NCBI GenBank assembly: GCA_964036155.1
Contig: OZ038422.1
Coordinates: 66,487,201-66,551,200 of the forward strand
Source: Diploscapter coronatus
Lineage: Eukaryota; Nematoda; Chromadorea; Rhabditida; Rhabditidae
DNA length: 64,000 nt
Direction: 5' to 3'
The notes beneath the pieces are model-generated. The model made no database searches. It was given only the letters and a program-made list of their open reading frames with translations, and had not been told where the DNA came from. Every line of letters begins with the position of its first letter. Position 1 is the stretch's first letter. Shown here in pieces: positions 40,061 to 51,200 of the stretch. A program made the position numbers and the translations under genes.

Positions 40061-40299
40061 AATACCCCCATGTTTTCTGCATTCTTATGCGGAATCACTC
40101 TAGTTAGGGTATGATTTAATATAATAATCTCACCTTACCAAATTGCATATCTCACCCTCAGTCTCTATCAGTTAACAAACGTTTTCGCTCGCATCTTTGG
40201 TCTATCTTCTAGCCTCTACACAGCACCCTTACTTCGTCGACATCTTTGTGGGTAGCAGTACTCAACTCCTCTTAATTACTATTTCTATTTTAAAATATT

Positions 40300-42877
40300 G
40301 TCAATATTTAGTTGTTTTATGACATTTTTGTCTGAACCATGAATATTTGCAAAAATGTGAAGTTTCCGAATAAGGACGTAAAATTTGTTATCGCCAAATT
40401 TTATGTGAAATCATCATATCGATTAATACATCAAGCACGAAAGTTTATTCTCTTATTATAATAAAGTATCAAACAAATCGTAAGTTGAAATAATGATATC
40501 TTCTGCTTGTGTATTTTGCACGGTTTCTTGTTTATTTGCATCCCTTGTCGCCTGAAATTACTTGAATTATTTCCTGGATCACAGAAATGTTGAATGAATC
40601 TATCTATTGCCGTGCATTCTTTCTTAGTGGCGGTCAAAAGTTTGAAACAGTTATAATTCTGAATGAAGCCTGGTGGATCGACTTGTAGTTGACCGACTTG
40701 AATGAAATTTTGTAGGAGTTCACGATTCAATGAGGAGAGAATATGCTAAATTTCATTCAAATCGATCAACGATAATCCGGTCTACCAAGGCGCATTCAGA
40801 ACCAATTTATTTGAACTATTTACCGTCACTGTACTTAAAGCAGGTTGATCAAACTCAAACGTACCCCAATCACTGATATCGTGCTGGAAGTAAGTCAGGT
40901 GATCAGCAATGCTAGCAGTAATCAGCAGTCCATCCGAACAGCCCTTGTCTTCATCGGCTTGGCAGACTTTGTATGTTGCTCCAGGCTTCATGTCATTGTG
41001 GTAGAAGGCCTAATGAATACAAATTATGCAAATCAAGATCATCTGCCTACTTCATACTGTTGATGCTTGTATCCGAACGCTTCTTCAGGAATATGTGGAA
41101 CAACCTAGAGATCGTTATCAAATTATTAGCGTGAAAAATAAATAATAACCGAAATTTATCAACTTACATCACGGGAATGAGTGACTCGGAAGTGGTACGA
41201 CAGCTAAAACAAATCTTTCTTTCAAAATAAAACTGGAAAATTGCCTGTTTGTCATCAGCAGCTGCGAAGGTGGGGTCTCCTACTCGTGGCTCTTAAAGTA
41301 GCATTTCAGTATGAGAATAGAAGATCACATGAAAACCTCCAAAAGTGACGACTTCCACATTAGCAGCATCAGCCAGTTTATTTGCGATCAAATAACTCGC
41401 AGCCAGATTGGCCATGGCTCCACCGAGAGAGTGACCTAATTATTTGAGTTGAAATATTCGAAGACTAATTTTAGTACCAGTGACCCAGACTTTATAGTTC
41501 GGATATTGAGAGCGAAGTGTCAGATAATCGTTCTTCATGCCGTGATTCCAGACAGCCATGAAAGCATCGGAGAAGTACTTCGAAACTTTACCTCCAGCGA
41601 CCCAATTCACCTAGAATTTTCTTGGCCTCAAAGACGTTACAGCTCAATATTCAATTCAATTATATACACCCCTTCCACTTTCAATATTTAAGTGAAGGCA
41701 TAGTTTTTCAAAAATTCTAGTCACTCCTGCTCACTCTAACAGAACTGAAGCAAACTTTACATGCTCTTTGAAGACACTCTTGTCAGCTTCCATAATCAAT
41801 TGGAAGAATCCTTGTGTGCCTCTGAATGCAAGGAGAATGGCTTGGTCACCATTCAGAGTGGCTAAATATCCCGAACAGGTGTCTGCGTGCAGCAAGTCGC
41901 ATCCGATGTTGTATTCCTTCTTCAGCTGAAAACTTTTCAACTCTTTTTTCTAATCGAAGATTTCCCATTACTGACCACTGCATTGGTGAACTTGCTGGTC
42001 AAGCACAGCTGTGGATTATTCGAATAGGCAGCCGCCGCGAGGGGCAGCATTTTATTCCGAGCGACACTGTCGGAATAGGTTGCTGCACTCAAGAGGCCTA
42101 CCAGGCAAGCAGACAGAACCAAGCTCAACATCTAGACGTTTCATTATCAAAATCCTTCAGGCAAAATTGAGCCAAATATAATAACTCGAAACTTTTTTTT
42201 TTAAATGTTAATAAAAATACAATTCATAAATCAAATAATTGACAGAATATCGCTCATAATAAAGCTATTCATCATGGAAAATAAATGAAACCAAAAATTC
42301 CCAAATACAAATATGGCATGAGTGTCATAATCCACTTGTCCAAGAAGTGAAAATATCAAATTTCAAGCGAACGAAAAATAATAATAAAAAATACATCCGT
42401 AAAACAATCAACTGACGCCAGAACATTCCGGTTGATGAATTTATAAGTAAAGCGTTATCTCGAAAATTTTCATTTAGAGGTAATAAAATGATAATTGAGC
42501 TCAAAATTTTATTAGGTCATTTGCGATGCGATAGGCATCGAATCTGTCGTCGAGAACAGAAAATAAAGTAGAAATACAAATGAAGAGAATAAAATTACGA
42601 AACAATTATGAGATCGTTACTTACAGACACAGAGATCGAAAAAAAATCATATATAACTTTTAGCAAAATGATTGCACATTCTCTTTGCAGATAAAAGATC
42701 AGAAATTCATAATCCCCGTTATTTTTCAATTCAGCTGTTTCCAAATGACTATCGGCAATAACTTCGATCGACGACCTTCCGGCAAGTCTGACATTTCACT
42801 TCACAACACCAAACAAACTGACAATGACAGGGCTCTTCGACCAATTCGCGAATTGTTTTCCAACCTAAACTTTCCAT
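40300..42877. repeat. Tandem segmental duplication, inner copy (B)
   Basis: Counterpart of 35582-39428, lacking the mariner. It contains the intact lipase and the functional last Wnt exon. About 870 bases with a dispersed repeat separate the copies. Confidence 0.95.
40431..42131 (-). CDS. Secreted class-3 (fungal-type) lipase, copy B, intact
   Basis: Nematode class-3 lipases are alpha/beta hydrolases that split acylglycerols. Nine exons: 41976-42131, 41761-41925, 41478-41610, 41337-41435, 41245-41291, 41168-41203, 41051-41104, 40824-41009 and 40431-40745; together 1191 bases, 396 residues, no stop inside. A signal peptide (MLSLVLSACLVGLLSAATYS) marks it as exported. AFRGTQGF gives the oxyanion-side block, VTGHSLGGAMANLAASYLI the nucleophile Ser, THSRD the Asp, and HIPEEAFGYKHQQYE with ASIADHLTYF the end of the fold with the catalytic His. 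Eight or so cysteines occur towards the C-terminus. A tail of about 125 residues after DWGTFEF (with NYNCFKLLTATKKECTAIDR) is extra compared with the usual end of the fold. The intron after exon 5 starts GCAATT (GC-AG, 41 bases), the same in copy A. The gene lies 620 bases downstream of the Wnt stop codon. Confidence 0.92.
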
Positions 42878-44609
42878 CATTTTTTTCAGAAACTCTAGAA
42901 AAAATTACCTCTTCCACAACAAATTTCATTGCAATTGTCTCCGCATTCCCTGCCTGACATGTCTATGTTGCAGTAATCAGGAGAATCTTCCAAATAAATC
43001 AAATCACTTTTGGCTACCTGAAATTCACCGGTTCAATTTAATTACTTTTCAAAATTTAATTTATACTTTATTAGCTTTAGCTTCGCTGAGATATCTTCCC
43101 GTCCTTCCTCTGCCAGAGGAAGTCATCGATTGAATAATTAGAGCGTTCGAATTCGGTTTCACAATAACCTGCTGTGCATTTGTGTACTTCTTACGAAGAA
43201 GTGTCGTAATGTTCGATAGTCTGTAAACTGCTTTGTGCTCGATGAAATTCAGGCTTAATGTCTGTCTGACCTATTGACAACTTTCCAGCAGGTTTTCGTC
43301 ACACAGCTGCCACTGACTCCATGACATTTGCACTCTGTTCGCATCGTGTTCGCAGCCACTCGTCTGCCAACTCGGTTGTTGTGTACATTCATTAGCCATC
43401 TAAAATTCCCATTTGATAAAAAATCATGGAAGCTGATTAATATTATTGAATCATAAAGATTGAGATTTGATGATAAGAGAACATTTCTGTAGTTTACATA
43501 CATGAAAATTGGTAAGTTCTTTATGTGTCAGTGATTTTCAATCATAAGATCTTTCAATATACCTCGCACTAGCATTCTCGTCGACCTTTTCTCCGGCATC
43601 GAGAAATTTTCTTCCAAAGGAGTTGCCGAATTTGACATTGTCTGAGCATCCTGACCAAGCGAATTGGCTGGCATGAGCCTGGTTCGAGAAGGTTGTTTGA
43701 TAGTAGGAAGACTGTTGCGAGATGGCAGGAGCCGACTCGGAGAGCAGAGGGCCACAACCGCAGTCTTCAATCAGACCCTAGAGGAATTGCATAAGGGGGA
43801 GGGAACAATAAAGCGCAATAGAGTCGTAAATTGTCGGGTGCATTCAAAACAGAGATGAATTACGATCGAACGATCGAGAAGGTGAAAGTTGAGTAATTTG
43901 AACACCTCATGTGAACATATTCAAACGAAACTTGGTAAATGTCAACTGAACAATTAGGGAAAAAGGCGTAAACTTGACATTGCATTGCGTTTCCAACTTT
44001 TTTCTTGCTAAAAATTTGAAATCTTTTGTACCTTCGCACAGGCCTTCGAAATGGAATGAGTCACACCAGCCGAAGTAAGGGCATAGACGAATGCTGATTC
44101 ACGAGAAGCAGCTAAATTTGAATAATCACACCTTTGTCACTTCAAATGAGTGAAAATGCCTTGAAATGGTTGAAGATGGTTTGCATCTAACGAACAATTC
44201 CAGCGTTGGTCAGCGAAAGAGTGCTGACATTCTGATACCGACTGGTGGATTCCATCTACCTGAACATTAGTTCTACATTCGGAACTCATTTGGAAGTTGA
44301 TAACATCCAGGATGCTAAAACAGAAAAATAGTAAAGGAAAGACTAGAGATTGCCAAACATTTTCGGTTCTTCATAGCCTATTCTGTCATGATTCGATGTC
44401 TTGCGTCATGAAGTTTCAGGCTATATTTATTTTAGCAACTCTGCCTTCTATCATATGACTTGAGTAAATAAATTCAATCGATTACCAAGAATCTCATAGC
44501 ATTCGGATATCTTGCGCATAACTGCCGTTGTTTGGAAGTTAAACCAGGGACAGAACCGCAGAGAGACGACTGATTTGAGAAACGAACTGGGTCCCAAGAC
44601 GCAAGGAGC
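42749..44609 (-). CDS. Wnt family secreted signalling protein (signal-peptide exon not found)
   Basis: Wnts are lipid-modified ligands of Frizzled receptors that set cell polarity and fate. Exons: 44486-44609, about 44160-44259, 44032-44111, 43563-43777, 43279-43399, 43067-43237, 42909-43017, 42749-42864; phases agree. In order: [17 protein letters not shown], then [83 protein letters not shown], then [18 protein letters not shown], which carries the Ser that Porcupine acylates. The C-terminal part has [17 protein letters not shown] and [19 protein letters not shown]. About 344 residues are covered, near the usual 350-380. The exon after RWNCS needs a GC donor (CAAG|GCATTT at 44158-44159) to stay in frame. 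The first exon must lie upstream of 44611; I could not identify it. Which nematode Wnt (cwn-1, cwn-2, egl-20, lin-44 or mom-2 type) is undecided. Confidence 0.95.
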
Positions 44610-47600
44610 CTACAAATTTCTTATTTATGATCGACACGATCTATTTGTAATGACGTTTGTCGATGTTATTGCACAACGTAATGTGACTTGCCACTCTCGA
44701 TCACAATAGACCTCATCTGTTATTCGCCTCTTTGAATACCGCGAAAAATCACAAAATCACATGAATCTTAGCGGTTTTATGTTTCACAATGATTAGTCTG
44801 GTAAATTCTCGCAACTTTTCAATTTTCAATCATGAATTTTAATATTTCAAATCTCACCACCATCCCCTGGTCAAAGAAATACAACAACACAGCAGAATGA
44901 TCCAAATTCGCAACATCTTAACCCAACACGTGCGGAACTTTTGCTGACAGAAAACAATGAAAAACGATAGGAATATGCAGGAAGAACCAATAGAAGCGAA
45001 TATCGAATAAAACTGCAGAAAACAGAGCACTGCACAACGAGTGTATCAGGGATTGTAAATGCTATGGTAGAACAAGTAATAAAAATACGGGAGGGTGGGT
45101 CAGAACAACTACCAAACAGATGGGAGGAGGGGAGAATGAGACACAAGGAGAAGTGCCGCTCAGCAGGAGAGGGATACTGGGATTGGGTGGGATGGCTTTA
45201 AAATGCCAGAATCGGGATAGTTGCTGAGAAGAAGTGCATGTGTAGCAGAAGGACGAAGTTGTAAAACGAGGTGGATCAACAATAACCACTGACAAGACGT
45301 GCAGAGAAGGAGACATCCAATTTGCAGAGGCAAAGAAGCAATAAGGAGAAAATTGACTCTGATTAGTAGATTCGTGTGATTTATTAGCAGAAAGATAATT
45401 GACTGTTGAAATTTCAGAATAGCAGGACACATGAAGGGGGGAGGAAAGAGCAAAGGATCGATAACCGTAATCCTTTGGATATCAATTTTTTTCTTTTAAT
45501 TTTAATCTTTAATTCTAAACTCTGTCAGGTTCAAGATATGGCATATGTTCATTAAATTTTAGCATTTTACAATGAAGATGCATAGAGTTAAAGGCGCTGT
45601 TGTTTTCCATTGTTAAAACGGAGTATTTCTAAGACTCAAGCAAAGGACTGTATTTGGACAAAAGTCGTTCTACCGGGTATGGCCTATATGGGTGGATAGT
45701 CCCTTGGTCACTAATGCCAAAAATGAGAAAATTAGGTCTCACCCTTTTTTGTATGCGTAAGCACGCCCACTTGCAGTTTTGCCGCATAGGCGAAAAAATA
45801 GTCGTCAGAAGGTACAAGCAAAGCTTTTTTGCCATAAAATATTTTCGAAAAATGTTCATATATGAAAACCGAACGAACAATTCGTGAAATTGGACAAAAT
45901 TTCTACTCTGCAAACGATGAATTCTGTTGAGCCATATACTTCTGGATTATTCTAGAGCCAAGTTATTTTGGTAATTATAATTGTCATATACAGGAAACTG
46001 AAGTTTCCAGAACAGATTTTTATTGTTATCCTTAGTTTTCATGGAGTACGCCCGGAAGTGAGCGTGAATCAGGTCGATAAAATCGTACCCGTTGCAAACC
46101 ACGAATTTTCCTTGTTTCTGGGGCGACTTTTTCAGGGTTTCGACGATTGTCTATCAAAAACAATATAATTCTATGTCAATTTGTAGAAAAATCTTCGCGA
46201 AAATATGCCTACACGATTTAAAATTTTTTTTTTGAAATGTCCAATTTTGCGACAAGAGAACTTTTTATTTCTCAACCAAACTGGACAAATCATACATGAA
46301 AACACTCGTCAAGTCAGTCATTGCGTTCATCCGTGAAAAAACACCATCTTGTCACTGAAATTTGACGTCATCTGAAAAGGACGCATTTTTTGCGCGAATT
46401 CGTCACTGTGGAGAGTCAATTAGTGCGTCTCCAGAGCTGAGACTTGGTATACCCACTAATTTTTGAGTTGCCTGTTCTTCGATCCAAGTACAAAAAAAAC
46501 CGAAAAAACGGCGTTAAGTATGAGTTTCAAAATGTTTGCGAATCTTCATGCCCCTTTGCTTTTCCAGGGGACAAAACATAAAGAGACAAAGCGGCGTGCT
46601 CGAGTCTTAGAAATACTGTCCTAAAGAAAATGATGGTATTGTAAATATATGCCGACAGACAGGCAGGCTTCTTTGGTACTTGTTCTGTGAGTTCTAACCT
46701 GAGGTGTAGTGATAGAAAGACGGTTGGTCTATTCAATAAGACCGCGAAACGAGGGGATAACAAACGAAAGGCTCACAATCAGGTCGAGAGATCAAAATAT
46801 TGCCAGTCAACTTTTTGAGGGGAAAGATCGCAAGAGGCACAGGAAATAAAGGCGGAAATGACACGAGAAATAAATTGTGCGATTAGTGCGAGAAGAAGAG
46901 CAGACGCTTGTTGGTTGCTACAATGGAAAATGAGGACTTGGGGTATTAACCAAACTTTATCATTTCACAAAATTAAAGCACAAAAAACACAAGATGTTGA
47001 GGGCTGTATAACTGCTATCCAAAGAGGAGAACTGACTCTCCTCCCCAAGTCGCGCCCATGTGACGAGGCAAAATGGAGGCTCCGCCTAAAGTTGGGCGAG
47101 GTATTATTTGAATCTTTAATGGGTGAATGCCCTACGAACTCCTTAAAAAAAATTGAAAAATTAGAAAATTATGAAGGGTTCGCAGGACAAAGTAGAAGAA
47201 TTATGGCATGTGAAAGGTTATCGATGCATAATTGCTACTCGAATGCGAAGAAATATTTCAACTTGAATTGCTTCCATTTTTAATAAATCTGTCATGAATG
47301 GCATGTTTGATTTGCACACCAGAATACCATTTTTAGAATTTCAAAGCTATGGTTTGATTCTATCCTTTTTGTAAATTATTGTTGATAATTATGTTTGCTG
47401 TTACATCTTCTGTAGTTTTACACATCTATATCATTTTTACGGGAAATCTGAATATTAACAGAAAGCGATACATTTATTTTCATCGTTACTTCAATATTGA
47501 TCAAATTATTTGTTCTTGATAAAAATGAAGAAAACGGCCACACGAATAATTTGCATCAGTTGAAAGCACGGAAGAGCATTTTTATGATTTTATTAAAATC

Positions 47601-48269
47601 GGACACGAGATGACATTTCTCGGGCAACGATTCCTCGGACAATAGAAAATGAAGGAAATGAAATTCGTTATAAATTTTTGAAATATTGTGGAGTTAAAAA
47701 TGAAGATAGTATTTATTGTTTTCAGGCTTCAAAAAAGTACAATCGAATAAATGTAATTTGAATGACTCGTAGAAATGAGTAGGCCTATTGAGAGATTTGC
47801 CCAATTTGAGTTCTAAAGAAAATGGAAAAACTGGATCATCTTCCCAAGAAAGTGGAAGGAAAAATGATGAAGTTTTCACAGATAAATTGATAGATGAATA
47901 AATGAGTGGACCTTGGATGGTTGAGTAGTTGAAGGATTGAAAGAGTGAATGAGAGAAAGGAGAAAGAAACGAGTGGGTCTGGGAAGTCTGAAATATCCAA
48001 TTCAGAGTTGTTTTAGACTCGAGTTAATTTTAATGCAAATTGGGGAATTCGTCGCAACAATGTAAAATTGCGCGTAAAGCGAGAAAACTTTCCTTTTTTC
48101 CTAAAACCTATACTATTTCTCGTCATGTCATATCGTTGCAATATTTCCAACTCGCTATTTTATCATGAACTAAAAATGTCATTGTATTCCAATATCTTTC
48201 CCAGTGTTAAATTTTTAACGAAATTTGTACCCGAAAGTAGCACAGTGTATTTTGAAGTGGATCGTGGAA
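44610..48269. other. Gene-poor block upstream of Wnt
   Basis: 3.7 kb. The first 850 bases (to about 45450) are purine-rich on the plus strand, pyrimidine-rich on the Wnt strand, and probably include the Wnt promoter and missing first exon. Around 45660-46500 is the dispersed repeat and GC-richer sequence. A 141-codon plus-strand open frame at 46858-47283 has no recognisable domain or splice context. The remainder is AT-rich. Confidence 0.5.
45660..45880 (+). repeat. Dispersed repeat, copy 2
   Basis: Inverted relative to copy 1 at 39797-40060. Shared blocks are seen best after reverse-complementing: TCATTTTTGGCATTAGTGACC, then GGGACTATCCACCCATATAG and CCATACCCGG against CCATATCCGG. On the plus strand GTACAAGCAAAGCTTTT and ATTTTCGAAAAATGTTCAT match the other end. 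Divergence is high, so it is an old family. Confidence 0.6.
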
Positions 48270-51200
48270 TCATTCCTCGAAGAGTTCAACGCCGTTGAGC
48301 AAATAGACGCGGGCTGTGTTCTCGCGCGTCGTCTTCAGCACATGCGGCAGGTAGATGTGCTTGATGTCCGAAATGGCACATGCTGTCAGGCACGCTGAAA
48401 TCGAACATATGATAAAAGGAGGTTCTGTAGCGATATTAATCCCCACTAGAACGAGGTGCGGTCTAAAGAAAATGGTGTGCAAAGACGAATTTTTTAATCG
48501 CACCAGAGCCTCCTCTCATTTCTGCACTATTTACTACTTGTGGTATCACATCTCGTTCTAATAGGGGTGAAAATAACATTTCTGAATTCATGTAAGAAAA
48601 TAATAAAATATTTGCAACTGACTTTGCATGAGTAAATTCATTTTTAAAGAAAAACTACTAATCAGTGCATTAATTGAAAAAAGTTGCGAATAACAAAGAA
48701 TACGAAAGCTACCAAATCTTACCGTACGTGGGAATGGTGAAACCTTCGGGGAATTCGTTCGGCGTCTGCCCCTCCATCTTTCTGAACTGAAACAAAGCAC
48801 GTTTTTTCGTTAGTTGAGCAAAATCCATAAACTCACGCCAAAATTGAAATATGGGGCGTCGGTCTCGAGGACGATCCTGGTGAGTGGCAAGTATCTGACG
48901 GTGTCGCGAACTGGCGAGTCTTCTTTCGTGATTATCGGCGTGAATCCTGCAAATAAGATTTTTTTATCTTTCAGAAATTCAATAATTTCATGAGTTTTCA
49001 ATAAAAATCGCTCCATTTTGGGAGTATCTTTCGAGAAAACAATCGACAAAACCACAATTTCAATGGGTATTATCATTTCTTTCAGAGTTTCATCAAAATT
49101 CGCTAAAATTTCAACTCACCAAACACGATGTGCGGAAATGCGTTGATCCACTTTTGCGCGTTCTGGATGGTTCCCGTGTAGCAGTGTCGATGGATTGGGT
49201 GGAAGCGATGCAATTTCTGAAAAGAGTGAATCATTTCCAGGGGTGAGCAGATAATACAGGCAAGTTACAGGTACGCAATTTACTTTTAAATATAGAAGAA
49301 GACAGGTATATAACAGGAGCGAAAGTTTTCAAAACCTGTGACATCCATGTGCTAAAGGAAAGAAAATGCTGCCAGATCTGATTTTTGACATCGTTACTTT
49401 TCCCTCCACTCACGATTTTGAAAGACCTTTTCTTGCGAGTGCAGATGGGGAGAAAAGTAACTTTGCATGATTTTTAAAGAGAGTCAATATGAAAAACCTA
49501 CTCTCATCATGATTTGCAGACAGAAGTCCTCTGCGTCCTGTTCATCTGGATTGGCTGGGTCGATCATGCCGCTTCTGCAGTGGATGACCACTGGCAGCCC
49601 GAATGTGGTCGCGATTTCCAGCTGGCGCTCGAAACATATCACTTGTGCGTCTCGCGTCGCTCCGTTTCTAAATTCAAAATCATCAAATCATCTGATAGAA
49701 ATTCAGGTGTACAAGTTTCTGGCACAATAACAAAACTTGGTGATTTGCTATTTGATTGGTCAGAAATTTCTGTTACGAGTCATGTCCTACTCTTCATCGA
49801 ATCAAGAATGCATTCAATTTGGGCTTGAATGGAAACTTTGAACAATTTTCTATCTTATTAAGGAAAATACGTTAGAAAAATTTCAATGGATTAAAAAAGG
49901 TAATAAGTAAATGAAATTAAGAAGAAGAATATGAACATGATTCGTACCAGAACTTTTCGGTTCAACTAATACTATTTGTGAGAAATTGTAAGATTTTCAA
50001 AATTTCAGGATTTCAAATCATGATTTCCACCTGTAGAAGTCTATGCCGCATTCACCAATCGCGACCAGCTTGTACTTCTTCCTGTCTTCCGTGGCCAGTC
50101 GGATAAGAAAGTTGTGCACTTCCTCGGTGTAACTGCCCGCGTTATTCGGATGCACGCCAAAGCAGGTTCCGAAGACGCCAACGTGCTGAAACCAACTAAT
50201 TCTACTAACGAAGATCAGTCTTGTAAGTTTTAGAACTGCGGCTAACGGCATGAAACGAAATAGTGTGCATTTTCGAAAAAGAAAGAGCATTTCCTCTTTT
50301 TTGCCCCTCGAAAATGAGAAATGTCTCGTTCTGTGCGATTAGAAGCCTTACAAGTCTGGTGAAGAGAATTACACTTACTTTTTAGTTGGTTCTTTGCATG
50401 AAAAAATGCTCAATCATTTTCCAATGAAATCATCAAATTCTTGACAAGGAAAATCAGAATTTCTTTAAAAATTGAAAACTGACATACTCGCAGTTGGGCG
50501 GCGAGCCAGTTCTGATCATAGTTGTTTTGACGATTCGGCATGTAGAAATTCGGATCGCAGAAATTGGGGATGCAGCCTGAAAAGATTTTAAAAATTATAT
50601 TTCAAAATAAGAATGCCATGTCGTTTGCTCTTTTACTGAAATTAAAAGAGAAGTCCAGAAATAAGATCCACTTTCACCAGACCTAGGCAGACTTTTAGTG
50701 GAAACGAAAAAATTATAGCGGAGGAAATTCGCACACAAGCATTTTCTGACAAGGTTGACGCATATTGGGTAGCAGCTATAATTAATGGAACATTCAGGCT
50801 TAAGAGAATCTGCATGGATGATCTGGCTAAAGTCCTGATTTGGTCTCATTTCCGTTTTTCTTCCTTACGGCAGTGAATGACAATGCTTTTCAAGAACAGA
50901 AAATTTTTGCTAACCCATGAAATTGTGCGGAAATGCTGCGGGGAATCGCGCTCGCAGGTCGTCGAGAGTGTCGAATTTGTACTTGAACCAGATCAGGTCT
51001 AGATGGCAATGGCTGTCAACGTATCCAATGCGGCACTGGTCCATCTGAAATGAATATATGATTTATTATTTTTTTTGAATAGTTCATACTATTTCAATAA
51101 TTTTCGATGGAAAAAGATGAAGTGTGAAAAAACAAGTGTTTTGACATTTTTCTTTTCTTGCTCTAAATTCTATACGCGTCTTGATTTAACGATTTTGGAG

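Noticed and set aside
39816..40082. Minus-strand open frame between the lipase copies as a gene
   Set aside because: It falls within the dispersed repeat that recurs inverted at 45660-45880, and no start or splice context is convincing.
44192..44314. Longer Wnt exon including a stretch before VDGIHQ (reading [10 protein letters not shown])
   Set aside because: The frame would be open, but it does not join the previous exon in phase. Using the TTCAG acceptor directly before VDGIHQ gives the normal Wnt spacing.
46858..47283. 141-codon plus-strand open frame upstream of Wnt
   Set aside because: No recognisable motif, no splice or signal context, and it lies in a region with repeat remnants. 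Its composition does not stand out from chance.
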